Source: Epiperipatus broadwayi (lineage: Eukaryota > Onychophora > Udeonychophora > Euonychophora > Peripatidae). Taken from it: a DNA stretch of 64,000 bases. Positions 38,152-50,454 of the stretch are shown here, one piece after another. The notes beneath the pieces were generated by a model. It did no database searches and was not told the origin of the DNA. It was given only the letters and a program-made list of their open reading frames with translations. A program made the position numbers and the translations under genes. Location of the stretch: contig JAQFVV010012529.1 of NCBI GenBank assembly GCA_028023455.1, forward strand, positions 126,001-190,000, read 5' to 3'. The first letter of the stretch is position 1. Each line of letters starts with the position of its first letter.

Positions 38152-39232
38152 TAGAATGAATGTGTTAAATGTTTACAATAACTTTATAACAACTTATAAT
38201 AAAGGTATAATGCATGCAACTTAAGTAATTAAAATTTAGGGATTTATCTGTTATTTATTGAGCTTGAAATGTGCATGTATCTAATGCATTTTATAAGTAA
38301 TCAATACTAGTAACAGATGTAAAAATCTTGAAATTATTAAATTTGAGATAAGGGTTTTATCAATAATTATGTATATATTGTTCTGTCTCAATTATATAAA
38401 TGCAGCTGTGGTATTTCTGCTTATTGATATAATATACATGGTCACAGAAGTACATTTTTGTTTTTATGTTGAAATAATTATGTGCATGCCTATTTGTTTA
38501 TTTATCTTTTGATATTCTGTATATTACAAAAGAAATCCTGGCATTTGATGATTAATTCACTACATATTAATGTGTAATTGAATATTTTTATGGACATATA
38601 TATTTATACATGCATATGAATTGTAGTCAAACCTTTTACAAGATATGTATCATTGATATGATCTACTGATGATCAGAACTCAGTTACATCTACCCGATTA
38701 TATTTTAGATATGGGCTTTATATCAATATATTTTATATGCATTTCTTATCTTTGCACCTTTATAGAGAATTGAATATATGATATATTCACAAGTTATGAT
38801 ATTTTTGATAATAAAGTTGTTATTATTTTCAGAAATACATGTGATATGACAAGATAGTTTATATGCATGGTCCACAACTTTGTGCATATTGGATTTTTAG
38901 TTTTAAGTCGCATCTAGGAATCTCATTATTTAGATTTATATGGACTAAGTGATATGCACATTAGTGTTTACATGATAAATCGAAGTATTACAGAGTGTAA
39001 ATAATAATAAACAATATTATCAGTATAGAAATAGGATTATGCATAATAATAAAATTTATATAAACTAGATGTGAAATCTTTATAGTAAAATTTATATTCG
39101 AGTAATAATAAAAATTTGATATTTGATTTTATAATTTGTTGGGTGCATCATCATTTATCATTTAATTTATTTATAACTAATTATTTAGTTATCTAACACC
39201 ATACTTTATTTGTAATAGCCATAACAGATGTG

Positions 39233-39385
39233 CTGTATGAATATATAGAGCTGAGGAATACTCTCACTCTAAACAAAAGATAGGGTCTTTAAAGAATGAA
39301 TCCACCTTATCTTTTTTTATACCTAAATTCATATCCATCTTGTGTTTAGAGTGAGAATATTCTTCAGCTTTATAAATGCATACAG
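39233..39385. repeat. 153-bp perfect-architecture hairpin
   Basis: Two 42-bp arms (39233-39274 and 39344-39385) are inverted copies matching at about 37 of 42 positions, with AATACTCTCACTCTAAAC-type sequence next to a 69-bp loop. It may be a MITE or a folded non-coding RNA locus. No target-site duplication was found. Confidence 0.7.
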
Positions 39386-41944
39386 TAATTTATTGTGACT
39401 TTGCTGATATCAATTTGAGGAATTAGATGATCTTTTCTTTGTTTTATTTATATGTTAAAAAATAAATATGTTATATAGTTTTACTTGTTTATCTGCTATC
39501 TGATTCATTATTAAAAGAAATATACTCATAATTTTGAATGTACTCATTCCAATACAATACATCATTGATGTTTATTACTTAGATCAACTTTTATGCTTTT
39601 ATTGATATTTAAAAATATATCTTTTGACTTTTCAAAAACTAAAAAGTTAAACATGTAAATACATGTGTAAAAGTTTTTAAATGCTTTTCAATCTATGAAA
39701 TAGAAAGTATTGTGTGATTAAATTACTATATTATACAAACTCATATTTTTTTTATTGCAAAATATATTTGTTATCCTCCTTTTAGTAGAATGGATTGAAC
39801 AATTTTATATTTAGTTTTTTATCACCACGAGTGCATTCCAGACAATCCCACAATCGTGTGTAGAGAGAAACATGACCTTAAAAGAAAAATCAAAGAGGCC
39901 TTATTCATCTCACGAGACAGTGATGCCATAAATAGGAAGGACATGTGCTATGCTTTATCGAAAAAATGGAATTAGCATATTTGCATATCATTAAATGTAT
40001 TAACAAGCTATGATTATGAAGGCAAGATCCTTTGAAAGCGCTCAGCTAGTTTATTATTTTTAGTTATCTATTTTATATTAATAGTTTTTGGAAACAGTTG
40101 CGCCGCACACGCACTCGTGCTTGATTACAATATTATCAAGAAACTTTATTTATCATGAAATCCAACCCAGCTGACAATGATTATAGCAATATTGTAAATC
40201 TATATCATTTATTTATAATTTAATACTGTTAATAATTTTTTAGTAAAAAAAAAAAAAAGAATTTGTTTCCAATAATGTTTTATACTCACTAAAATTAAGT
40301 TTAATATTTTTATTAAAACACTTTATTGTCACTAAATAAATTATTGTTACTCTTTACTTTTAAAAAATAATTAACAGATTTTATCTGTATTTTATAGACA
40401 TATAAGTATGCAATTTATATTAAAACGTGCTTAGATCTATTTGGACCATTAACTCACATGAACTTTTTAGACTCATATTTTGAATGCATTATATTCTCTT
40501 ATAAAAATTTAGATCCTAAAAGAACATAAATGTTAGTCTGAGATTCCACAAAATTGTCTCTGATTAGGTCCTGCAGTTCCTAAGTCTGGTCCTGGATTGA
40601 GAATCTGATATATATTGTTATTGGAGATTTTTATGTAAGTCTTAATTGTTTTTATATTTTCTGATAAATATTTAATTTTATTTGGTTTATATTTATTTTA
40701 TATAGTTATGCAATGTTGTATAATTTGTAATTTCAAGTCTTACTTATGCATAGATGTAACATGCATAAAATATGGATATAGAGAAAAATCATATATAGAT
40801 CAACTTCAACAATTTGTTTTATCTCACAGTATTCAAATAGCAAATAAAATTAATTTTTATTATGAATAAGCAAAATAATTATAGAATAGAAACCTTTAAA
40901 ATAAATTAAATCTATAATGTCACAGAAAAATGAAAAAGGGCAATATATTTTAGAAGAATATTATAAAAATTGCAATTTTTTTCCCATGATGCAGGGCTCA
41001 ATATAGTTTATAAAAAAAAATTATGTTGTGGTGGATTTATAATGAGCAAGTAGTATCATTTGGTTATAGTATTCTTATACTTAGTTAATTCAAATTACCT
41101 TCCAGAAAAGTATTAAAAACTGTATTGATCAGTGTATAGATAGTGATATAACTATATCTTAAAGTATGATAATATTAATGTTTATAACATGAAAGGTAAG
41201 CATAATAATATCAAAATAAAGAAATATTTAATCTAGTCTTCATGGGTGAGTTAATGATGATAATGACTCATGTTTATAAATTCATATATTGGACTGGTAT
41301 ATCACTTTCATCTTCTTCCTATCCTAGCTTGAGTATATCTGCAAACCAAGCTTCTTTTCATAATCATCATTACAAATTGGAAATCAGCTGATGAATATTA
41401 TCAAGAAAGGTTCCAAAAATATACTCTGTTTCTGTAAATAAGATGATTTATCATAATTTCTTACAATAATACCAATTTTTATACTAAGTTTCCATAAAGG
41501 TAAATGATTATCCTTGATCAATAAATCAAGGATTATATAAATTATTGCCCAATCAAAAATACCATGGGTTTAATACTCTGAATTGACAATCTTTCATATA
41601 ATAAATTAAACTTTTTTAATGTTTAATATGTAATAATAAATGAAATGATTATTTTACAGATTAGTAATCAAATAATTTCTAATGTATACATTTCCTTTTA
41701 TCCATTCTCAAGTAAATATCCATTCTATTAGTTGGCATTTTATATAAGCATAAAAGAAGACATTATTTTATTTATACCTTACTTATTCAATATATTGTAC
41801 TTATATTTAACATAAAATAATTATTAAAGTGTTTAGAAAGTTGTAAATTGATTTATGTAAAAGCCAATTATTAATACATTTTTTCTGATATTAATATCAC
41901 AAACTTGTAATTTAAATTGTATTCTTAATTAACATAAATCCTTA

Positions 41945-42470
41945 TCTAATCATCATCAGCATCAACAATCATTATCAATACACTGCAGGATGAAGGTCTC
42001 TCCAAGTTCAATCCATCTTCTATGATCTTTAGCTTCTCTTCTCCACATCACCCCTGCACACTTTCTTATTTCACCCATCCGTCTCACATGTGGTCTCTTT
42101 CTTGGTCTTTTACAATCTCTTGGAATCCAGTTTAAGATTTCAATTGTCCATCTATTATCATCTCTTGTAGAAATATGTCCAGCCCAATGCCACTTTAGTC
42201 TTTTAATTTTTTCAATGAGGTCAGTAACACCTGTTTGTTCTCTTATCCATATATTGCATTTTCAATCTCTTATTACTCTCAACATGCATTTTTCCATACT
42301 TCTTTGAGTGGTCTGAAGTCTCTGTATTGCTCTTCTATTAAGTGTCCAAGCTTAGATCCATAAGTAAGAACTAGTAAAACAAATTTATTAAAAACCTTTT
42401 CAAACACATAGGCATATTTCCTTTTAGTATCAAGTTATTTCTACCAAAAGCACTCCAACCTTATCTAATA
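41945..42470 (-). pseudogene. RTE/Jockey-like LINE reverse transcriptase 3' fragment
   Basis: On the minus strand the 3' end of a non-LTR retrotransposon is readable with frame breaks. It begins with FNKFVLLVLTYGSKLGHLIE, continues EEQYRDFRPLKEVW, and then WIPRDCKRPRKRPHVRRMGE with CAGVMWRREAKDHRRWIELG, ending near TFILQCIDNDC. The order 'vLTYGSexW... W.PRdxKRxxGRPxxRWxDdI... Axdrx.WrxLGEafxxQ' is typical of RTE/Jockey-type elements in invertebrates. It ends in a TGATGATGAT microsatellite (41950-41960), the usual tail of RTE-like LINEs. It is 5'-truncated and dead. Confidence 0.75.
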
Positions 42471-42747
42471 CTCTCTTTTAAATTGGTAATAAGCAATATA
42501 TTTCTTGAATATTTTTCTGAAGGTTTGTGATGATGGTGTTCTAGCTGTATTTTTATATTGGACTATTTCCATCATCTAATATGTGTGTTGAATGTCTTTA
42601 GAAAAGTTTAATTTTAGTTAAATATTTCAAATGCATTCAACTGTTAGTAATATCACAGCAAACAAATGTCAGTAATATCACAGCAAATAGGTTAGTATAT
42701 GCACTAACTGTTAGTAATATCACAGCAAACATGTTAGTATATGCACA

Positions 42748-42783
42748 ACGTTTCGAGAGGTATTTTTCTCCCCTCTTCTTCAG
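42748..42783 (-). ncRNA. Hammerhead-like signature, left arm
   Basis: On the minus strand CTGAAGA (42777-42783) is followed by a stem AGAGG/CCTCT with a ten-base loop, then CGAAAC and GTT. This resembles the hammerhead core of PLE-type elements with a minimal stem III (C-G) and a possible UU cleavage site. Stem I is only partly convincing (CAC/GTG next to the core, CAGCAA/TTGCTG beyond a bulge). Confidence 0.4.
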
Positions 42784-43481
42784 GTGTTGCTGGCCTGACC
42801 AGTGACAGTACTAGCATGGGATTCGAACCTGGTCCTTAGATTCTTGATTATTGAAGTTTAAGGTAATGCTCTAACCAACTGAGCCATCCTGCCAAAGACA
42901 ACAGTATGTAGTAATTTCATATACTTATCTATGAGATTCCTCCTGATTTCTTCACTTTTTCCTCAGAGCAAAGTTGATTAGTGGTTTCCATACATTATGT
43001 ATAGTCACATTAGGTTGGCTTATGGGATTTTTTGCCATTGCCATGTGAGCAGCTTCTTTAAATTTTCTTCTTTGTACCTTTTCTGATGATTAGAAGAGAG
43101 AAAACAGATGTGTCTAAGATAGCAGACCATGTATGGACCAATGAACATATGTTCGATTGGGAAAATACAAAAATATTGGGGGGAAAAAGGTACAAAAAAG
43201 AAAATTTAAAGAATCTGCTCACATGATAATGACAAAAAATCCCATAGGCCAACCTAGTGTGACTATATATAATGTATGGAAACCACTAATCAACTTTGCT
43301 CTGAGGAAAAAGTGGAGAAATCAGGAGGAACCTCATAGATAAGTATATGAAATTACTACATACTGTTGCCTTTGGCAGGATGGCTGTTGGTTAGAGCATT
43401 ACCTTAAACTTCAATAATCAAAATCTAAGGACCCAGGTTCGAATCCCATGCTAGTACTGTCACTGGTCAGGCCAGCAACAC

Positions 43482-43519
43482 CTGAAGAAGAGGGGAGAAA
43501 AATACCTCTCAAAATGTTG
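43482..43519 (+). ncRNA. Hammerhead-like signature, right arm, decayed
   Basis: This is the inverted partner of the left-arm motif. CTGAAGA (43482-43488) and the AGAGG/CCTCT stem persist. CGAAACG has become CAAAATG through two CpG-type transitions, so the core is lost. Confidence 0.4.
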
Positions 43520-44354
43520 TGCATATACTAACCTGTTTGCTGTGATATTACTAACAGTTGGTGCATATACTAACCTGTTGGCTGTGATATTACCAACAGT
43601 TGAATGCATTTGGAATATTTAACTAAAATCAAACTTTTCTAAAGACATTCAACACATATATTAGATGATGGAAATAGTCCAATATAAAAATACAGATATT
43701 TTTGAATGATTTTATTTTTAAATTATATTTTAATTTATGTTTCACAAGCATGTTTAGAAATACAATACACAATAAATTATAACATTCATCTGAAAAGCTA
43801 AAATGTTAAAGGTTTATATATTAACAAATTTTATAAATATTACTTACATAAACCATTAGCATTTATTGTAAAAAAAGTGATCAAACATTGATTGCCATTA
43901 ACAAATACACAATGCCTAAAATGTATCTAGAATATAATTTCATTTGTTAATAATCCTTAAAAATATAATCCATTTACTTAGTCACATTTAGATTCATAGT
44001 CATCGCACATGTTTAGTTCACCAGTACACCTCCTGTATAAGTCTTGATAAATATATTATATAAATGCACATGATTTCACTGATATATAAAATTAATAATA
44101 ATTCATTGAGATCATCAGCCTTAGATTCGTAGCTCTTACAAAAACTACTCTTATTACTTAAGCACTTTTATTCTTAAATAACACATCATTCTTTGAATAC
44201 TGAAAATATACTCTACTATAAATGTAAGATCATTAGTAACTTCTATTATAAAGTTCACAGATATAAAAGTATAAATCATATATGCTGACAAATGTGTTAA
44301 TCTTCATATAAGACAATACTCAATTATATTTGTGATAAAAAAAATAATTTACAC

Positions 44355-46490
44355 TCTTAATTTGAAATTAAAATGATTAAGTGCTGTTTTCTATTTTAGT
44401 TTTTGGGCATTTCTTGTATACTTGCATATGTTTCTATATGCATACATATATTGTACCTATCTGTTGTATAATATACCTATTATTAAATGATTATTGTGCT
44501 TTCATGATAATCTAACTAAATCTTAGAATTATATTCTGACCTGAAATATTATTATTACAGCATTTCATTTAAAATACAATCCTTTTCAGATATTTTTCTG
44601 GATATTAATGATTTATATTTAAAAAGAATAATATGTAAAGGAAGATTTTTAAAAAAATGATATTAATTAAAAAAGTCTAATAATTTATTTTTTAGACTTT
44701 TCTAAATCAAAATTAAGTACTAAAATAAAATAAATCATGGTGTAAATTCAAATTTTTACTTTTAACTTAGTCATAAAACAAATCGTTTGCCTCTTCTTTC
44801 ACATATTTGTTTCAACCACCAATTTACAATAACTTTTCTGTGTGTGTATAAAATGTATACATGAATAACCAATATCTTAATTGCCCAAATATATATTCAT
44901 GAAATCAGAGTAAGATATTTTAAAGGTCCATAAAATAATACATGACGATTTATTCTAATTAATATTAATGAAATTATTAATGTTTTGAGCAAATAATTAA
45001 AGAATATTGTTGATTTAAGTGACTTACAACCACATCACAATAATAAAAGTGTTTTTTGGTCGAAATTCCCATGCAGCTTCTTATATAGTTTATATAAGAA
45101 ACTTTTTCATGTATCAGGATTTTCTTCATTGATATATGTATATACCTTATTACTACATTAATATATATTGTAACCTAGTACCATAGTTTACATATATAAA
45201 AATAACTATTTAATCATAAAACTAGAAATATCCTTCTTGTTAATGTTTATTTACTGATTTGTGTGGGTGCATGCATTAATATTGATATAATGAAAATTTT
45301 TACTAACTATAAAGTTGATAAGTTTATCATTAGTGTAGTGTACATTTTAATACATGAACATGTAAAAAAACAATAAAATGAAATGTTAAATTAATATTTC
45401 TTTACTCATTTTTGTAATTAATTAAAGCATTTGGACAACATCATTGCTGGCTAAAAAATATATCTAGAGCCTTGAGCTATATATTTAATTAGATTGGTAC
45501 ATGCAAAAAAACACATATATTCATGAAGTACATAGTTGTTACAGAGGGAAGATTCAATTACAGTAATTGTGTTTTTGAAAAGCACTATCTTATATATAAA
45601 TAGACTAGAAATTTTAAACCAAGGTCACTTCACCAGTTATCTAGCCAGAATACAGTTCTCCAGATATGCAGCCAGTATTTAGTCATCCATTAGCCAATGT
45701 TCCAATTATGGTAGAAGTTGCTTGGATATTTCCAAGAAAGGGATTATCAACAAGTACAGACTTTCAAACAAAAAAACCATCAGAGGTTGATATATGTTAC
45801 ATTCATTTAAACACATGCAATAGCTAAGGATAATATAAAAGCTGTCTTTGATCAAGTTGAAGACTAAAGGCAACTTATGGTTTTTTGTCAACTAGCACAA
45901 TAGATCTAAAATGTAGTAAGAATGGATAGAAGTAATCTTTAAATACACATTGCTCAATTGGCTCTTTCTCTCTCTTGTGGAATTAACTATAATAAATTTT
46001 AAAAGTGGATTTAAAAAAAAATTACAGAATTATAGAATTATGGATTTATAAATGGGACAATTTATAACTTTAAACTTTATGTTCACAAAAGTAAAAGTTT
46101 TATGAATTTTGTAAAATGCTAGATTCATATTTCAAAAGAAATATGAAGGACAATCATTTCATGAACTGGAAATTTATAACAATTATAAATTTATGCTTCA
46201 AATGGATCCTGACAAGCCTAGTTTTTATAAAAGAAAGAAGCATGGATAAAAAACTAAAATGCATAAATGCACCAACAAATTATCAACAAGTAAAGAAAAC
46301 AAAAGAAGGACTCGTGTAATTATTTTTGTTTAATTTTTAGTTAACCCTTTGTATTTAATATAACTGTACGTGTGTATATAATACAATTGGTCAGGGATTT
46401 GGAGCAAAAGGAAATATTTTAAATCTCAATTAATTTTAATAAACTGTAATGTATTAACCATTACAGTTGGAAATCAAATGCCTTATCAAG
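44355..46490. other. AT-rich, nothing recognised
   Basis: No gene or element is recognised. Small palindromes such as TTATATAGTTTATATAA near 45080 occur by composition. Confidence 0.4.
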
Positions 46491-46492
46491 GG

Positions 46493-46985
46493 GTATAACA
46501 ACACATGAAATTTTTTACAAACGTATTTAAATAATAATTGAACTGTTCTCTAGCTGCAAAGTTCAATAGGATTTTACAATAAGAGAGTGACCATCTTTTA
46601 CTGTCTTTTAGATCTTTTTATATTACAAGCCAGAGTTCCAATTTAAATCGGTCTTTATATCTTTTTAATGTAAATTGATCTTTAATCAACTGATATTAAA
46701 TGTATAGAATGGAAATCTTTCATTCACTTCTAGAACTCTATAATCAATTAACACATGTTATATACATAATGATAAATAATATTTTAATAATGAAAAACTA
46801 TAACAACATGTGAAATTTTTTACGAATGTGATGTGATGTGATGTATTAGGCCCTCTAGCTGCAAAGTTTGATAGCATTTTACAATAAGAGAGTGACCACC
46901 TCTTATTGTCTTTTAGATCTTTTTATGTACAGCCATCCAGAACTATTACAAGCCAGAGTTCCAATTTAAATCAGTCTTTATATAT
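46493..46985 (+). repeat. Direct repeat pair of about 180 bp
   Basis: Copies at about 46493-46665 and 46798-46978 share GAAATTTTTTAC, CTCTAGCTGCAAAGTT, TTTTACAATAAGAGAGTGAC, TTTTAGATCTTTTTAT and ACAAGCCAGAGTTCC, in the same orientation about 310 bp apart. The second copy carries a short GTGAT repeat (about 46829-46845). The source is unknown. Confidence 0.75.
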
Positions 46986-46989
46986 ATAA

Positions 46990-48600
46990 TCCACTAGAAT
47001 AAAACTACAAATTTTTTTAAAATGCCTATATAAAATTGAAGATTAATATCCTTTGCTATAGCCAGCTTGTGGCATATTCTGCCATCTTGAGTAGCAATAT
47101 GTTAATATTTAAATCTTATTAAACTCTCACACCAGTAACATTCCCACGTGAATTACCTACTTTCCATAAATTGTGAATACTAACACAATTACACTGTTTA
47201 TTCAATACATTATCTGTACTACTGTATTTATAAAATATGACTCCTTAATTTATCATATAACGTTATTGTTATTTTTTGTTATACTATGTTATCGCACATT
47301 GCATATTGTTATGGTAAAATAAAACACTATTGTTAACTATATGTTTCTATGTATATTTTTCTATTCATGCATTACCTTCAGCAGGGTTACTTGTGCAATA
47401 TCTCATCGAATTCTCATTGCTTCCTGAGCTATGTTGAGTTAAGTGGATATCATTCATAAAAGAATGTAGTTTGAATCTGGGTGCTAGTGGTGCTGTTTTG
47501 ATGTTTTATCTACTCAAAGCAACTAAATTTTTTAGTAACTTCAGACCTTATAAAAAATATATCCTATAATGGGCAGGAAATATTGTTGTATAAGCTAAAC
47601 ATTATATATAATAGTATCATTCATATAATGTCCTACAATATGCTTATTATAAAATACAGTAGTAAATTCACCACTCCAATTGGGGATGATGATATTGAAA
47701 GTTATCCCCTTACAATATATAAACCTAATTACTACTAAGCTAGAATGGCCATGTATTCTTTTAAAAAAAATCTTGTTGGGTTTAATTTTACTTATATATT
47801 TTTCTTTTATTTCCATTAGAATTTTAATAATATTTGTTGATTCATCATAATTAAATTTTTTGTTGCATTAAAAGTTAAAGCTTATTTTAAGAGAACATAT
47901 ACAAATTGCAAAAATGAGTTCCAAAGTAGATTTCAAATAATTGATAGACATTTCAAGATTTTACCCACTAAAATTCATATTCACACTTCATATCATCCAG
48001 CTCAAATTCTCCAACTAAAGACATATAAGGCTTATATATTGAAATAAATAAGATTTTATTCATTTCACTGTCAGTTATGTGATCTTACACATGGTAATAA
48101 ATTGGTTTTCAGGTGAGAATAGTTAATAAATATAATAGAACAATAGTTTAAATATATATATAATAAAAGTAGTATTTTAAAATAAAGAATTAAAAGTAGT
48201 TATACTAGGTAATGTTCAAACATTAGAATAAATTCTTAAAAGTTATATTTTAAAATAATAATATATTTTGTTAAAAATGTTTAAATTTAAAAGAAACTAA
48301 TAAGTTATATAAACTATATTAAAACTGTTTTTCTTATTTAAGATTAAAAGAATGTATGAAATGTATTGTCAAACAATTCAATTATGCATACTAGTGTTAA
48401 AAGAAATAGATTTTAAATAATTAGATTTAAAATAAATTAATAAAAAGATTAAGTCTGTTTTGAGATATGAGATTTGAAAACAAGGGAAAAATTCAAGCAA
48501 TTTAATAATTACAATGTTTTGAAATTTCATGTAATTAAAATAAAATAAGTAGATAAAGGTGTTGAAAATAAGAGATTTGATTAGTACTCCTTTTTTTTTC
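46990..48600. other. AT-rich, nothing recognised
   Basis: No supported feature is seen in this stretch. Confidence 0.4.
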
Positions 48601-48609
48601 TGATTACAT

Positions 48610-49640
48610 CTGGGCAATATTCCATCTCAAACCTGTTATCTGGTTCCAATAGTTCCTGCTCTATGACCAATTTATTTATACATTCTTCTAACTTCATTTC
48701 CAATGATTTCTGCCTTGGATTTTTGTCATTTATGTATCTAGATTGTCTTGCAAAACCTTAACATGTTTTTATTGTTTCAACATCTGATTTGTGGTTATGC
48801 ATTTGCTGTAATATCTATTGCTCTAATGATTTTTTTTCTTGTAACTGAATATGGTTTTCTTTCGTGCTATGTATCAACAATTGTAGTTCTCTTTCTATAT
48901 ATCTATTGCATTTGTTCTTTCTGTTTCATTTTGGATTTCTTGTATTATTCCCATATCCCTGATCCATTCATTTCACCCTCCAATTCTTGTATTTTATTTA
49001 CCATTGCCTCTTCATTTCTTCTAGAAATTTTTCTTGACTTCATTGTAAATCTTCTTCATTTTTATCTTGACCTATATCTTATTTGATTTTACATTTTTCA
49101 TTATGTAATCCATCTGTTTTTCTATTTTTAGGGTCTTTTGATTTATGTTTTTGCTCTTCTAATTTTTTATTAGTAAGTTTAAATTGCAAGTATCTTTTTT
49201 CCGTATTTTGATTCACCTGCTTACATTGCAAGTGTTTATTTTTATATATCCTCTATTTTTGTAACAACAGTAAGTTTATTTGCTATTGTGCAGCTTCTGG
49301 TTTTTTTTTTTGCTCAAATTGCTTTTGTTCACATTTTATCTTTTGATTCATTTATCAAGCAATGTCCTGATAATTTGTCTCTTACTTGTACTGATGTTCC
49401 CAGATTCTCTTCAGTCTCTTTACATCTTCACAATTATTTTTCTGTTCCAATTGCTTATATTCTTCTTTATCAGATTTTTTATTACTTATTTTGGAATTTT
49501 CTCTAATGTAATTTTGCCTTAAAATACCATAATTTGTTTCAATACACCTTTCTGTAATAATCTCCTAATCTTTTTTTATTCATCTCTTCTTTATCCTCTG
49601 TTTTCTTTTTCTTGATTTGAAAATCACATGTTCACCTTTC
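48610..49640 (-). pseudogene. Decayed coiled-coil coding sequence, minus strand
   Basis: The + strand shows long hydrophobic frames, but these are shadows of a lysine/glutamate-rich minus-strand sequence. Minus-strand pieces include DIGQDKNEEDLQ, SQEKFLEEMK, and then AMVNKIQELEGEMNGSGIWE after a frame change. This heptad-like charged composition suggests a coiled coil, such as a LINE ORF1-type protein. Stops occur every 15-30 codons. No diagnostic motif was found and the identity is uncertain. Confidence 0.35.
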
Positions 49641-49650
49641 TTTATGCTTA

Positions 49651-50146
49651 CACAGCTGTTTTTTACAGAGGCGAAACTCTCCATATAGTATTGTCACTCA
49701 GTTCAAGCCAGAGTAATCAATGGATGCAGGAAGATTTGTGCATAAAATCCCTCTCTAGTGTTATTGTATGGAGAGTTTTACCTCTGTGAAAAACAGCTTC
49801 ATAAGCATAAAGGGTGATTGATGGTTTAATACCAATCCTGCCCAATATGATATAGTGACTGTGGTTATGGATGCTGAACTGAGTTCAGATCTATACAACT
49901 ATATAAAATAATGAGGTTAGTTTGATAGTTAGCTAAAAAAAGTAAAAAATGGCTGATAGAGGATTGCATTAGATCCTAAGTGCAGTGCTCTCAGATCCAA
50001 GACTCCTCACTGATGAAAACCACAAGCTAGAAACTAGTCTGGGAATATGAATGAGCATGCCCTAGATAGAGATTTTATGCACAACCTGCATCCATTGATT
50101 ACTCTGTTTTGCACTGAATGGTACTACTGGATGGAGAGTTTTGCCT
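49651..50146 (+). mobile_element. Hammerhead short-repeat unit preceded by its own hairpin
   Basis: A forward unit runs from about 49830 (AATCCTGCCCAATATGATAT, box A-like) through GAGTTCAGATC (box B-like), a hammerhead fold (49990-50055) and the tail TGGAGAGTTTTGCC. Upstream, 49655-49798 is a hairpin whose arms are the repeat tail (TTTTTTACAGAGG...CTCTCCATA and its inverse). A clear target-site duplication was not found. Confidence 0.75.
49990..50055 (+). ncRNA. Type I hammerhead ribozyme candidate, core intact, weak stem II
   Basis: CTGATGA is at 50010-50016, GAAA at 50030-50033 and CTAGTC at 50034-50039, with predicted cleavage after 50039. Stem II is AAC/GCT around CACAA with a mismatch. 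Stem I is CTCAGATCC...CTCCTCA against TGGGAATATGAATGAG with several mismatches. The catalytic core is complete, but the helices are weaker than in other copies. Confidence 0.55.
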
Positions 50147-50454
50147 TTGTATTAATAAAATCATTGGAATATTTTTCTAACTATTATCCAACTGGATTAT
50201 CCACCAACTCTTTCATATCCTTTCTTGAATCCTATTTGCAATCTGACAAGTCTTTTCTGATATATTTTCTTCTTGCCTTCATCTGCCTAGTTCTGTTTAC
50301 TATACTGGAAAGAAATAGTGATTGTTCTTTTCCATGCTATTTATGACATCTCAGAAATTGAATGCTTATTATTCATGTGTTGCTGTTTATTTATCAAAAT
50401 TGTTCAAACCAATATGATATCATACCAAACTTGATAAATCATGGCCACACTTGG

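Larger units (their letters stand above)
42517..43695. mobile_element. 1.18-kb palindromic element with tRNA-like heads
   Basis: Two arms of about 510-540 bp (42545-43083 and about 43184-43695) are inverted copies around a 100-bp loop. Target-site duplication ATATTTTT lies at 42509-42516 and 43696-43703. The uninterrupted site in the paralogous copy (near 51275, ATATTTTTGAATGAT) confirms the insertion. Each arm carries a tRNA-like unit: box A TGGCTCAGTTGG (complement of 42875-42886) and box B GGTTCGAATCC (complement of 42819-42829). A hammerhead-like CTGAAGA...CGAAAC block follows, then tandem repeats of TAATATCACAGCAAAC with TTAGTATATGCAC. No transposase is encoded; frames along the arms are shadows. 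Confidence 0.85.
41100..44350. repeat. Old duplicated segment, copy 1 (interrupted)
   Basis: This region aligns by eye with 50455-51950 in the same orientation. Shared blocks include TCTGCAAAC, AAGATGATTTATCAT, ACTCTGAA, GACAATCTTTCAT, TTAGTCACATTTAGATTCA and ATATTTTTGAATGAT. Copy 1 is interrupted by a LINE 3' fragment (about 41945-42470) and a palindromic element (42517-43695), both absent from copy 2. The source of the segment is not identified; an old mobile element is as likely as a segmental duplication. Confidence 0.65.

Noticed and set aside
42819-42893. Possible genuine tRNA gene with A and B boxes on the minus strand
   Set aside because: The acceptor stem does not pair, the anticodon arm region is too long and AT-rich, and the sequence is part of an inverted repeated element; it is a tRNA-derived SINE head.
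48748-49522. Hydrophobic, multi-membrane-segment-like frames on the + strand
   Set aside because: They mirror a charged coiled-coil-like minus strand and have no start context, splice sites or recognised motif.
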